From: Alphaproteobacteria bacterium
Lineage (GTDB): Bacteria > Pseudomonadota > Alphaproteobacteria > UBA9655
NCBI GenBank assembly: GCA_019749915.1
Contig: JAIEPE010000014.1
Coordinates: 1 to 41,295, forward strand
DNA: 41,295 nt
Direction: 5' to 3'
Made by a program: the position numbers and the translations under genes. The notes beneath the pieces were generated by a model. It did no database searches. It was given only the letters and a program-made list of their open reading frames with translations, and was not told the origin of the DNA. Of this stretch, positions 14,775 to 23,141 are shown piece after piece. How positions within the stretch are numbered: the stretch's first letter is position 1; every line of letters begins with the position of its first letter.

Positions 14775-15344
14775 TTAAGAGGGGTTAGAAAAAATTTCTA
14801 CTCTTATCAGCCCTTTTTCTGTTAAAAGATACTCCAAAGCAAAATCATGAGGTTGGCGTGGAACTTTATCCACTTCTTGATCACTAAAGCCTACCCCTAT
14901 AGTAATCACCTTATGCTGGTGAAGATACTTATCAAAATGCCCTTGGCCATATCCCAAACGATGACCCTCCTTATCAAAGGCCAACAAAGGAACAAAAATC
15001 AGATCTGGAATCACAAGAGACGCCGTAGGAGATGGCTCTAACATAGTAAAAGGGCCTGTCACGAGAGGTATCTTTGGAGTCCATTGACGAAAAATCATGC
15101 CCTCCGGAGTGATTGCAGGCAAGGCGCATTCAAACCCTTCGTCAATAAAGCGATAGAGTAAGGGTTTGATGTCTAATTCACTTCCCCAAGGCCAATAGCC
15201 CGCGATTTTTAGGTGAGAATTCAGCTTAAAGCTGTTAAAAAAATGAAAACATATCTCCATACCTGCGGAAGGATGGCTTTGAAAAAGTTCCTTGCGACGT
15301 TCCTTCATTATATGGCGGAGATGTTTCTTCTGAACAACAGGCAT
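14775..15344 (-). CDS. fau: 5-formyltetrahydrofolate cyclo-ligase
   Basis: A 189-residue enzyme that converts 5-formyltetrahydrofolate to 5,10-methenyltetrahydrofolate with ATP. Conserved parts are KERRKEL near the N-terminus, IAGYWPWGSELDIKPLL, DLIFVPLLAFDKEGHRLGYG and GHFDKYL, the last forming the ATP/folate site. The ATG at 15344 with AGGAG upstream is chosen; a longer frame to 15431 would run into the 6S RNA gene. Its position directly downstream of 6S RNA mirrors the ssrS-ygfA arrangement of other proteobacteria, where both can come from one transcript. Confidence 0.93.
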   Translation of the reverse strand: MPVVQKKHLRHIMKERRKELFQSHPSAGMEICFHFFNSFKLNSHLKIAGYWPWGSELDIKPLLYRFIDEGFECALPAITPEGMIFRQWTPKIPLVTGPFTMLEPSPTASLVIPDLIFVPLLAFDKEGHRLGYGQGHFDKYLHQHKVITIGVGFSDQEVDKVPRQPHDFALEYLLTEKGLIRVEIFSNPS

Positions 15345-15364
15345 AAAAGCTCTCCTAAAAGAAT

Positions 15365-15526
15365 GAGGGAGCCGCAATGACCGTTTGCGATTAATGTCCT
15401 CGTGTGGCCCGCGTATGCAGGTGGGTGCCATATGCCCTAATCCACGGATTAAGGCAGAAACAGCTCCCTAAAGGAAGGTATCGGCCCCAGGGAAAGTTAC
15501 ACATAACGCATCCCGCAGCGCCCCTC
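15365..15526 (-). ncRNA. ssrS: 6S RNA, regulator of sigma-70 RNA polymerase
   Basis: A gene-free stretch on the minus strand contains the 6S hallmark CCCTGGGGCCGATA, and the ends close by pairing GAGGG near the 5' end with CCCTC near the 3' end, with GC-rich pairs continuing inwards (GCGC/GC). The centre can open into the large bubble that mimics an open promoter. Length is about 160 nt, as usual. 6S RNA sequesters RNA polymerase in slow growth. It sits directly upstream of the cyclo-ligase gene, the classical location. Ends are assigned from pairing and the promoter at 15533-15561, so they are approximate. Confidence 0.88.
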
Positions 15527-15532
15527 TCTCCT

Positions 15533-15561
15533 TATGTAAGGTGTATTCCATCAAACGACAA
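15533..15561 (-). promoter_or_regulatory. Putative sigma-70 promoter of 6S RNA
   Basis: On the minus strand TTGTCG (15556-15561), a 17-bp spacer and TACATA (15533-15538), predicting a start about 7 bases later near 15526, which is where the closing stem of 6S RNA begins. The -35 element lies inside the last codons of the NamZ-like gene. Confidence 0.65.
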
Positions 15562-16594
15562 GAGGGGTTCTTTCAAGATCTTTTCTAAATCCATCACCAC
15601 CTAATAATAAATCTATGAAATAATTTTGTTTTTCATCTTTGATCCACTCAAAAGGCGCATAGGTATTTTTTAGAAAAGCCACCAACTTCACTCCCAATTC
15701 AAAGCTCTCCAGGTGACTGTAATTCGTGATGAGAAGGTGGGCGCCTGTACACATCTCTCCCTTCCCCTTTCCCGACTGAGGGGTGAAGGTCAAGGGACGT
15801 GCTTGAATACCCTTGTGGGTTTTTAAAAACCGCAAAAGATTCTCTTGGTCAAGGCCTGGCGCCCCAAGGCAAGTAAAGGGAAAACTGGTGCCGCGCCCCT
15901 CTGAGATATTCGTCCCTTCAAGCAAAACAAGGGCTGGATAAAGCAAAGCTGCCTCCCAAGAAGGAAGATTGGGAGAGGGGGGAATCCACGGATAATGATA
16001 GGGCTTATGATCATGCTGACACGACATGATGCGGATTACATGGTTTGGGTTATGATTTAAAAGAAGTTCTCCTAGGGTTTTTCCATGTTGAAAAGGAACA
16101 TCAAAATACCCTACAAGAGACTGAAACGCCGGATCAAGCGGTGGCCCTTTTTTGGCTGAGCCCAAGGGATTGGGACGGTCACATATAATGACGTCCAAGG
16201 GTGAATGTTTATCTAAAAATTGCGCACATGTGGCCCCATAGGTATAACAACGCAGGCCCACGTCTTGAAGATCGATAATCAAAACATCCACCTCAAGCTC
16301 TTTCGGGGATGAGGCGCCGTAAAGACTAAAAACCGGAATGTTGAGATGGGGATCAAAACCATTGGCTACTTTCTCCCCTTCGGCAATTTGTCCACTCCAT
16401 CCATGCTCAGGCGAAAAAATACATGTCAAAGCAGAACCAATTTTTTCCTGCAACGCATAAGCTGAAACTTGATAAGTTCGGGTCAGGGCATTTTGATGGG
16501 TGATCATCCCCACCCTTTGAGAGGAAAGGTAATTAAGAGTTTCTTTATCCTCTAAAAGGAAGTCAATTCCAGATTTTGGCAGTTGGAATCGCAT
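15551..16594 (-). CDS. DUF1343 / NamZ-like exo-beta-N-acetylmuramidase
   Basis: A 347-residue member of the DUF1343 family, whose characterised member NamZ removes terminal N-acetylmuramic acid from peptidoglycan fragments. Seen motifs: RVGMITHQNALT near the N-terminus, IFSPEHGWSG, IPVFSLYGASSPKE, VDVLIIDLQDVGLRCYTYG, VIICDRPNPLGS, and LLEGTNISEGRGTSFPF. These are the strongly conserved family blocks. Relatives are usually near 390-400 residues and often carry a signal peptide; this one has none and ends soon after LLGGDGFRKDLER, so it is somewhat short and may act in the cytosol on recycled muropeptides. It begins 6 bp after metK, and its end overlaps the 6S RNA promoter. Confidence 0.88.
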   Translation of the reverse strand: MRFQLPKSGIDFLLEDKETLNYLSSQRVGMITHQNALTRTYQVSAYALQEKIGSALTCIFSPEHGWSGQIAEGEKVANGFDPHLNIPVFSLYGASSPKELEVDVLIIDLQDVGLRCYTYGATCAQFLDKHSPLDVIICDRPNPLGSAKKGPPLDPAFQSLVGYFDVPFQHGKTLGELLLNHNPNHVIRIMSCQHDHKPYHYPWIPPSPNLPSWEAALLYPALVLLEGTNISEGRGTSFPFTCLGAPGLDQENLLRFLKTHKGIQARPLTFTPQSGKGKGEMCTGAHLLITNYSHLESFELGVKLVAFLKNTYAPFEWIKDEKQNYFIDLLLGGDGFRKDLERTPLVV

Positions 16595-16600
16595 GCTCCC

Positions 16601-17755
16601 TCACCCCAATAATTGCCATTTTAATTCATCCACAAGGTCAAGTTTTTCCCAAGAAAATTCCCCATCAGGCTCAACTTTCCGCCCAAAATGACCATAGCAA
16701 GCCGTGGGCCGGTAAATGGGTTTTTCGAGAGCCAATTTTTTTCGGATCCCCAAGGGTGTTAAGTCTAAGAGATCTCGCAACAAATAAATAAGCTGATCCT
16801 CAGAGACAAGACCCGTTCCGTGGGTGTTAAGATAAAAGGAGGTAGGATCAGTACGCCCTATAGCATAAGAAAGCTGTAAGGTACAGCGGTCCGCAAGACC
16901 CGCTGCCACAATATTTTTAGCCATATAGCGGGCCATGTAGGCTGCGGAGCGATCCACTTTTGTAGGATCTTTTCCAGAAAAGGCGCCACCCCCATGTGGC
17001 GCCATGCCCCCATAGGTATCCACAATGACTTTGCGTCCTGTAAGCCCCGTATCGCTCGCAGGGCCGCCTTGAACAAACCGGCCCGTGGGGTTGACATAAA
17101 AGAAGTCATCTCCGCAATACCACCCTTCCGGTAAAATCTTCTTAACATAGGAAAGAAGAAGACTTTTCACCTCCTCTGAGGTGACACTTTCTACGTGCTG
17201 AAGAGAGGCGACAATAGCTGTTGTCCCTACGGGTTTATAGTCTTCATATCTCACCGAAAACTGACATTTCCCATCGGGACCCAGTTGAGGCAGACGCCCC
17301 GCCCGTCGATCCTCTCCCAAAAGCCGCATGAGTTTATGGGCAAAAAAGAGAGGGGTTGGCATCAACTCTTCATTCTCTCGAGAGGCGTACCCAAACATAA
17401 TACCTTGATCGCCGGCACCTTGGCCCCTATCAAGACCACGCGAAATATCGGAAGATTGAGTTTTAAGACTCACTTCTATATTGACCGTTCTCCAATCGAA
17501 AGAGGGGTCTTCATATCCAATCTCACGAATACAATCTCGAATGATCTGATCAATTTGTTTGTGAACAAGAGATGCTGTGCTTTTTACTTCTCCAAAAACA
17601 AGAACCCGGTTGGGAGTGACAATGGTTTCGATGGCTGTTCGTGCTTGAGGATCCTGTGTCAGGTACGCATCTACAATGGCATCGGAAATTTGGTCACATA
17701 CCTTATCTGGATGGCCATTGGAGACAGATTCGCTTGTAAAAATAAAATTATTCAT
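16601..17755 (-). CDS. metK: S-adenosylmethionine synthase MetK
   Basis: A 384-residue enzyme making S-adenosylmethionine from methionine and ATP. Hallmarks: SESVSNGHPDKVCDQISDA at the N-terminus, GDQGIMFGYA with the ATP-binding loop, and GGGAFSGKDPTKVDRSAAY carrying the phosphate-binding residues. The ATG at 17755 has AAAGGAG at good spacing; a TTG one codon earlier is less likely. The start overlaps the lnt stop, as in the alphaproteobacterial lnt-metK order. Intact, full length. Confidence 0.97.
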   Translation of the reverse strand: MNNFIFTSESVSNGHPDKVCDQISDAIVDAYLTQDPQARTAIETIVTPNRVLVFGEVKSTASLVHKQIDQIIRDCIREIGYEDPSFDWRTVNIEVSLKTQSSDISRGLDRGQGAGDQGIMFGYASRENEELMPTPLFFAHKLMRLLGEDRRAGRLPQLGPDGKCQFSVRYEDYKPVGTTAIVASLQHVESVTSEEVKSLLLSYVKKILPEGWYCGDDFFYVNPTGRFVQGGPASDTGLTGRKVIVDTYGGMAPHGGGAFSGKDPTKVDRSAAYMARYMAKNIVAAGLADRCTLQLSYAIGRTDPTSFYLNTHGTGLVSEDQLIYLLRDLLDLTPLGIRKKLALEKPIYRPTACYGHFGRKVEPDGEFSWEKLDLVDELKWQLLG

Positions 17756-19310
17756 CAAAGTGCTCCTTTAAAATAACCAACCCTGCAAAAGCAAAAACGA
17801 TGGCGAGAAGACCTAAGGTGATCCAATCTCCCCACTGGGCATAAAGAGGCTTTGTCTGGGTCGGAGGGGGCAGAAAAACATCTAAAACACCCCTCGTACT
17901 CAGCTTAATACTCCCCTTCATACGTCCATAAGCATCAAAGACACTTGAAATTCCAGAATTGGCGGCACGTACTAGCGGCACTCCCTCTTCAATGGCGCGC
18001 ATGCGGGTCATTTCAAGATGTTGATAAGGGCCCGATGTATTTCCATACCAGGCATCATTGGTCACATTCAGTATCCATCTGGGGCGCTCTAGAGCTGCAT
18101 TAATAACGGCGCTGGGGAAAATAACTTCGTAACATACAAGACCGCTAAAGGATGGGAAATCATTGGGAAGAGCCACCAACTCAGGCCCAGGACCTGCCTT
18201 AAAGTCAAGAGCGCCTATGGTTATTTTTTTAATGGAACCTTCTCCAAAAAGGGCATCAATATTCTTCCGAAACGGAATATACTCCCCAAAAGGAACGAGA
18301 TGAGCCTTATCATAGGAAGCAAGGATATTTCCTTCCTTATCCAGGACAAGGATGCTATTTCTAACCTCTTTTGGGCCTGTTAGACGCAAAGCGCCGGTAA
18401 ATAAAAGAGCACCTTTTGGCAAGGCTTCCGCAATAAGCATGCGCCGAAAACTATCTTGTTCTAAAAAGAAAGGAATTGCCGTTTCGGGCCAAATCACAGC
18501 CTTCAAATTAAAGGCCGAAGGCTGGGCGGTCATTTCCAAAAGCTGACGAAAATTATCTTCCTTTTGAGCCAAATTCCACTTGAGGGTTTGAGGAATATTA
18601 GGTTGAACGATGCGAAGGGCGAGAGAGGGAGATTCCATCACCTCAGGATGATTCAAGCGATGGTGTCCCCAGACCCAAAGAAAGGGGACAAGTAAATAAA
18701 TAGAAATAGCGAGCGTTCGCTCAAAATAGTTTTTCCCAATCAAATATCCTAGGAAAACACTCAAAAGAATGGCCATAAGGCTGAGCCCATAAACCCCGCC
18801 TACTGATGCCATTTGCATCATCTCAGAGCTAAAGGCCCAGCTATAACCTAATAAATTCCAAGGAAAACCCGTGAAGAGATGCCCTCTTAGCCATTCAAAT
18901 CCAATCCAGATGCCAGCAAAGACAAAGGCGCGGCTGACACCTCGATAGGGCCACACTTTCGTCAAAGCAAAAGTAGCCCCCGTAAAGACAGCAAGCACAG
19001 AAGGAATCCCAAATAAAGCAAAGGGAACCAGCCACCAAAAAGCTTTCAAATCAACAGTTAGAGCATAAGTTATCCAATAAAGCCCTACGGTGAAGTGGCC
19101 GAGTCCAAACCACCATCCTAGAGAGAAAATACGGAGAAATGAGGATCCTTCCTCAATTTCAGCATCCAGCAAAAACCAGATGGCGCTAAAGGAGAGAAGC
19201 AGAGCTGGAAAAATGAAAAGAGGCGCAAAGGCCAAAGCCCCAAGGGCGCCCAAAAGAAAGGCGAGTCCTCTTATAAACCAAGGTTTACGCAGGGATGTCA
19301 GGTAGTCCAT
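17748..19310 (-). CDS. lnt: Apolipoprotein N-acyltransferase Lnt
   Basis: A 520-residue inner-membrane enzyme that adds the third acyl chain to lipoproteins. The N-terminal 215 residues hold about six to seven transmembrane segments, including GFEWLRGHLFTGFPWNLLGYSW, then a nitrilase-like catalytic domain: Glu276 (IWPETAIPFF), Lys335 (SYDKAHLVPFGEYIP) and Cys393 (LVCYEVIFP), the catalytic triad in the right order and spacing. A final transmembrane helix follows. The start overlaps corC by 26 bp and the end overlaps metK. Presence of Lnt agrees with several lipoproteins in the window (LpoA-like, BON). Confidence 0.96.
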   Translation of the reverse strand: MDYLTSLRKPWFIRGLAFLLGALGALAFAPLFIFPALLLSFSAIWFLLDAEIEEGSSFLRIFSLGWWFGLGHFTVGLYWITYALTVDLKAFWWLVPFALFGIPSVLAVFTGATFALTKVWPYRGVSRAFVFAGIWIGFEWLRGHLFTGFPWNLLGYSWAFSSEMMQMASVGGVYGLSLMAILLSVFLGYLIGKNYFERTLAISIYLLVPFLWVWGHHRLNHPEVMESPSLALRIVQPNIPQTLKWNLAQKEDNFRQLLEMTAQPSAFNLKAVIWPETAIPFFLEQDSFRRMLIAEALPKGALLFTGALRLTGPKEVRNSILVLDKEGNILASYDKAHLVPFGEYIPFRKNIDALFGEGSIKKITIGALDFKAGPGPELVALPNDFPSFSGLVCYEVIFPSAVINAALERPRWILNVTNDAWYGNTSGPYQHLEMTRMRAIEEGVPLVRAANSGISSVFDAYGRMKGSIKLSTRGVLDVFLPPPTQTKPLYAQWGDWITLGLLAIVFAFAGLVILKEHFDE

Positions 19311-20127
19311 GTATCCCCAAGCGTTTAATGCGGCGTGAATCGGCCTCTATAATTTCAAACTCGATGCCGGAAGGATGGGCAATTAATTCCCCCCTTTGAG
19401 GAATCCGATCCGTCAGATGAAGAACAAGTCCTCCAATCGTATCAATCTCTTCTTCCTTTTCTGCCTCGGTCCGAATGGTGCCCACTTTTTCTTCTAATTC
19501 CTCGATGTCCATACGGCCATTGACGACCACAACCCCATCAGGCCGACGAAAGAAGTGTACAGGCGTTGTCATCTGGGCCACATCTTGAATGTCGCCCACA
19601 ATTTCTTCAACCAGGTCATTAAGGGTCACAAGTCCATCAACTCCCCCATGCTCATCAACCACAATGGCCATTTTTTCACCGGTCGAGCGCATCTTTAAGA
19701 GCAAATCCAAAATACGCATGGAAGGAGAAATATAATCAATTTTGTGAAGGTGGGCTTGAATTTTGAAGTTCTTCGGTGTGCTCGTGCTATCAATAAGATC
19801 TCGCAGATGAATATAACCTAAAATATCATCGAGAGTTTGGCGATATACCGGAAGCCGCATCACCTGGCTTGATTTAAACACTGCAATGACCTGTTCAAGG
19901 GAAGAATCATGAGAAACGCCAATAATTTCGGCACGTGGAATCATCAAATCCTTGGCGGTTAAATCACGCAGACTTAGAATATTCGTGAGCATTTCCCGCT
20001 CATCAGGAGCGAGCGACGTATCTTCAATTTCTTCTTCTTCAATTAGCTCTTCGATAGTTTCTCTTAAAGAGCTATCTCCCTCCTTTTTTTTAAAAAGAAA
20101 AGGGAAATATGATCGCCAGTTTTTCAT
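19285..20127 (-). CDS. CorC/HlyC-type CBS-domain protein
   Basis: A 280-residue cytosolic protein without transmembrane segments. It has an acidic N-terminal stretch (ETIEELIEEEEIEDTSL), the family linker LSLRDLTAKDLMIPRAEIIGV, two CBS domains (about residues 65-190; MRLPVYRQTLDDILGYIHLRDL and KMAIVVDEHGGVDGLVTLNDLVEEIVGDI), and a C-terminal CorC_HlyC domain (about 200-275). The family is linked to magnesium/cobalt efflux or membrane ion homeostasis. The position between ybeY and lnt is the conserved one. Its ATG overlaps the ybeY stop (TAATG). Confidence 0.93.
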   Translation of the reverse strand: MKNWRSYFPFLFKKKEGDSSLRETIEELIEEEEIEDTSLAPDEREMLTNILSLRDLTAKDLMIPRAEIIGVSHDSSLEQVIAVFKSSQVMRLPVYRQTLDDILGYIHLRDLIDSTSTPKNFKIQAHLHKIDYISPSMRILDLLLKMRSTGEKMAIVVDEHGGVDGLVTLNDLVEEIVGDIQDVAQMTTPVHFFRRPDGVVVVNGRMDIEELEEKVGTIRTEAEKEEEIDTIGGLVLHLTDRIPQRGELIAHPSGIEFEIIEADSRRIKRLGIHGLPDIPA

Positions 20128-20591
20128 TAATCCTCATAAGGGTTTTGAATATTGAGCGTTTGTAAAATCTTTATTTCCAAACTTTCCATCTCTCCAGCTT
20201 CATGGTCTGCTTCATGATCATACCCTAAAAGGTGTAAAAATCCATGGATAATCAGATGCAGGGTATGGTGAAGGGTTGAAATACCTAATTCCTGAGCTTC
20301 TTTTAAAACAGTTTCATAGGCTAAGATAATATCTCCAAACTCACCCTTTTCATCAGAAGGAAAGGAAAGCACATTGGTTGCTTTATCTTGTTGTCGGAAA
20401 GTTTTATTAAGGATGTGGATTTCCTTATCGGTTGTCAGAACAACACTCACTTCGCTTTGAGAAAAATCCTTCTTCAAAGCATGAGAGGTTTTTTCAAGGG
20501 CAAGGGTGACTTCTTCTTCCAACAAAGGAGAAATCGTCTTCCAGCGTTTTTCTGAAATAATAAAATTAATAATGGGCTTTTTTTCGCTCAT
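20127..20591 (-). CDS. ybeY: Endoribonuclease YbeY
   Basis: A 154-residue metal-dependent RNase involved in 16S rRNA 3' maturation and ribosome quality control. The zinc motif is HGFLHLLGYDHEADH (three His as ligands), preceded by the conserved DKATNVLSFP and GDIILAYETV segments. Length is typical. It overlaps the phoH end by 26 bp and is followed without gap by corC, the standard phoH-ybeY-corC-lnt order. Confidence 0.95.
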   Translation of the reverse strand: MSEKKPIINFIISEKRWKTISPLLEEEVTLALEKTSHALKKDFSQSEVSVVLTTDKEIHILNKTFRQQDKATNVLSFPSDEKGEFGDIILAYETVLKEAQELGISTLHHTLHLIIHGFLHLLGYDHEADHEAGEMESLEIKILQTLNIQNPYED

Positions 20592-21519
20592 AAGCTCTTA
20601 CAATACGTGAAACCAGAGGATGACGCACCACGTCCTGCTCTGTAAAGTTAATATACCCCACACCCTTAACCCCTGCGAGGGTTGTCATGGCGTCCTGAAG
20701 TCCCGAGGGTGTTCCCTTGGGGAGATCAATTTGAGTCAGATCTCCCGTGATGATCATGCGAGAGTTATTACCAAGGCGAGTTAAAAACATCTTCATTTGA
20801 ACTTCAGTTGTGTTTTGAGCCTCATCCAAGATAATGACTGAATCGGAAAGGGTTCTACCGCGCATAAAAGCCAAAGGAGCCACCTCAATTTCTCCCAACG
20901 CTAGTTTTTTCGTAACTTGTTCAAGGGGCAACATGTCATGGAGCGCATCATAAAGGGGGCGTAGGTAAGGATCGACTTTCTCTCGAATATCTCCCGGTAA
21001 AAAACCAAGCCGCTCCCCAGCCTCCACAGCAGGGCGCGATAGGATAAGCCGATCCATTCTCCCCGCAAGCATCATTTCGACGCCAAAGGCAACAGCTAAA
21101 TAGGTTTTTCCCGTACCCGCAGGGCCTTCGGCAAAGACAAGCTCATTTTCCTTCAAAGATTGAATATAGGCCACTTGTTGATGAGAGCGCGCCGTAATAA
21201 TTCGGCGTTTTGTGGTGAGAAAAACTTCATCATGAGATTCTTTATCATTAGCAAGGCGAAGAGCCATCATAACATCGGTTGAATCGATGTGTTTTCCTTC
21301 TTGAAGATGAAGATAGAGAGAGGCCAAAACCGAACTTGCAATGCGTGCAGATTCCTCTTCTCCCTGGATAACAACTTGATTACCTCGGGTTGAAATAGTG
21401 ATAGGCAATTCCTTTTCAAGTAACTTTAAATTGCTTTCCTGACTTCCAAAAAGCTCAATAAGAAGAGAATTATCTTCAAACTCTAAATACGTCGTTGAGG
21501 ATTTGTCCTGAGATTCCAT
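20566..21519 (-). CDS. phoH: PhoH-like ATPase
   Basis: A 317-residue cytoplasmic P-loop protein. A short N-terminal KH-like region precedes Walker A GPAGTGKTYLAVAFG, then LILSRPAVEAGERLGFLPGD, Walker B with DSVIILDEAQNTT, and ITGDLTQIDLPKG, all PhoH hallmarks. Its exact role is unsettled; its position before ybeY ties it to RNA metabolism. The frame is open further upstream to 21636, but a good promoter at 21548-21575 lies in that stretch, so the ATG at 21519 is preferred. No strong ribosome binding site precedes it, and an ATG at 21543 is the next choice. Confidence 0.92.
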   Translation of the reverse strand: MESQDKSSTTYLEFEDNSLLIELFGSQESNLKLLEKELPITISTRGNQVVIQGEEESARIASSVLASLYLHLQEGKHIDSTDVMMALRLANDKESHDEVFLTTKRRIITARSHQQVAYIQSLKENELVFAEGPAGTGKTYLAVAFGVEMMLAGRMDRLILSRPAVEAGERLGFLPGDIREKVDPYLRPLYDALHDMLPLEQVTKKLALGEIEVAPLAFMRGRTLSDSVIILDEAQNTTEVQMKMFLTRLGNNSRMIITGDLTQIDLPKGTPSGLQDAMTTLAGVKGVGYINFTEQDVVRHPLVSRIVRAYERKKAHY

Positions 21520-21547
21520 AGTTTTTTCATTTTTGAACTTCATTTTC

Positions 21548-21575
21548 ATTATAGGCGAAAATTCAATGATTTCAA
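21548..21575 (-). promoter_or_regulatory. Sigma-70-like promoter of the phoH operon
   Basis: On the minus strand TTGAAA (21570-21575), a 16-bp spacer and a perfect TATAAT (21548-21553). Transcription would start near 21541, leaving a short leader before the phoH ATG at 21519. It probably drives phoH-ybeY-corC-lnt-metK. Confidence 0.65.
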
Positions 21576-21652
21576 AGACCATAATCATGACTCTCCAATA
21601 AGTTTGCGAGATAATTAAGTCTTTTAGCTCTCCCACAAAGGAAGATGTTCGA

Positions 21653-21773
21653 GATCTTGGTCCCAGTTCTCCTTAAAAAGGAGAAACTTTTGGACATTCT
21701 ACAAACAAATCAAAAAAATAATTATTTTGTTTCAATACATTAAAACTTCTTCTTGCCAAACCTAACCAAGATC
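21653..21773. repeat. Divergent intergenic region with inverted repeats
   Basis: Between phoH and the transporter gene lie a 9-bp inverted pair GATCTTGGT (21653-21661) and ACCAAGATC (21765-21773), a perfect hairpin TTCTCCTT-AAA-AAGGAGAA (21667-21685), and an AT-rich palindrome around AAAATAATTATTTT (about 21713-21728). None is followed by a proper T-run in a useful direction. They may be operator or leader structures for one of the two divergent genes; this is inference. Confidence 0.35.
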
Positions 21774-21779
21774 ATTTAG

Positions 21780-23141
21780 ATGGAGGTCCGTTTAGGTGAA
21801 GGGCAAACCCCCCTTTTGTTTGGAGTGAATTCATTGACAGCTGCTGTAATTACTCAAGAATCCTTAAGTGTCCCCTACAAGGGAAGTTATATCCGAAAAG
21901 TTATTTTGTCTTGCATGATAGGCAATGCCCTTGAATGGTATGACTTTGCTTTATATGGTTTTTTTGCAAAAACCATCGGGCAACTTTTCTTTCCCAACTT
22001 TAGCACCTTTGCTTCTCTGATGGCCACCTTTGGCATCTTCGCGGCGGGATTTATTATGCGGCCTCTGGGAGGGATCATATTTGGGCATATTGGCGATAAA
22101 ATTGGGCGCAAGGATGCTCTTTTATGGTCAATCTACCTGATGGCCATCCCCACAGCTCTTATTGGTCTTCTGCCAACCTATGATCAAATTGGATGGTTTG
22201 CTCCCCTTCTTTTAACCCTCATTCGCTTAGCTCAAGGCCTTTCTATGGGCGGTGAGTTTACGGGTTCTATGATTTTTGTTGTAGAGCATGCCCATACAGG
22301 GAATCGTGGCCTTTACGGAAGTTGGGTCGTTTTTAGTCTTCTGGTGGGAATTTTAGTGGGCTCTGCCGTTGCAACGTCAACCTGTCATTTCCTCTCTCAG
22401 GAAGAGCTTTATGCTTGGGGATGGCGCATTCCCTTTATTATTAGCGTTGCTGGAGGCTTTGTTGGCTCCATTATGCGCAGAACGGTGGATGAGCCAGAAC
22501 AATTCAAACAAGCTAAAGCCCTCCACAAAGAGCATTCAACGCCCATTGTTGCACTGTTTAAATCTCACGCGAAAATGATTCTTTATGTCATTACCATCGA
22601 ACTTTCGCTTTCCATTGGGTTTTATATGATTGTCACGTTCATCAATAATTACCTAACGGCTCTTCTCAATTTTTCAATGGTAATGAGTCTTTTAACAACA
22701 ACGATTGGTATGCTCGGCATGGGTATCGCCATTCTTCTTTCTGGATGGCTTTCTGATAAAATTGGGAGAAAGGCAGTCTTAATCTCAAGCTCTCTTGCTT
22801 TTACTTTCTTTTCTTATCCTCTTTTTCTATGCTTAGAAGAGGGTTTTACCTCAGCCCTTTTTGCTCAAGTTGCTCTTTCCTTTATTATGGGGTCATTCTT
22901 TGCCCCCATTCCCGCAACCCTTGTCGAGCTCTTTCCCCTTACGGTCCGCTCTTCAGGCATATCCATTTCTCACAGCTTAAGTATGGCCATCTTCGGAGGC
23001 AGCGCGCCACTTATTGCAACCGCTCTTATAAGTTATACAAACAATAATGCGGCGCCTGCTCTTTACTTAGGCGGTGCTTCTCTTATTGGGGCCATTGCCC
23101 TTTTCTTTATGAAAGAGCGTTCTAAGGAAGAGTTGCAATAA
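21780..23141 (+). CDS. MFS transporter, metabolite:H+ symporter (ProP-like) type
   Basis: A 453-residue inner-membrane transporter with about 12 transmembrane segments. The MHS subgroup is shown by GNALEWYDFALYGFFA in the first segment, FIMRPLGGIIFGHIGDKIGRKDAL (loop 2-3 signature GDKIGRK), RLAQGLSMGGEFTGS, and a second GWLSDKIGRKAVL in the repeated half. Relatives move proline, betaine, alpha-ketoglutarate or other small organic solutes, and abundant MHS carriers are typical of host-dependent alphaproteobacteria. The precise substrate cannot be told. No clear ribosome binding site precedes the ATG at 21780, so a later start in the non-conserved first 35 residues is possible. It overlaps the next, convergent gene by 20 bp. 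Confidence 0.9.
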   Translation: MEVRLGEGQTPLLFGVNSLTAAVITQESLSVPYKGSYIRKVILSCMIGNALEWYDFALYGFFAKTIGQLFFPNFSTFASLMATFGIFAAGFIMRPLGGIIFGHIGDKIGRKDALLWSIYLMAIPTALIGLLPTYDQIGWFAPLLLTLIRLAQGLSMGGEFTGSMIFVVEHAHTGNRGLYGSWVVFSLLVGILVGSAVATSTCHFLSQEELYAWGWRIPFIISVAGGFVGSIMRRTVDEPEQFKQAKALHKEHSTPIVALFKSHAKMILYVITIELSLSIGFYMIVTFINNYLTALLNFSMVMSLLTTTIGMLGMGIAILLSGWLSDKIGRKAVLISSSLAFTFFSYPLFLCLEEGFTSALFAQVALSFIMGSFFAPIPATLVELFPLTVRSSGISISHSLSMAIFGGSAPLIATALISYTNNNAAPALYLGGASLIGAIALFFMKERSKEELQ

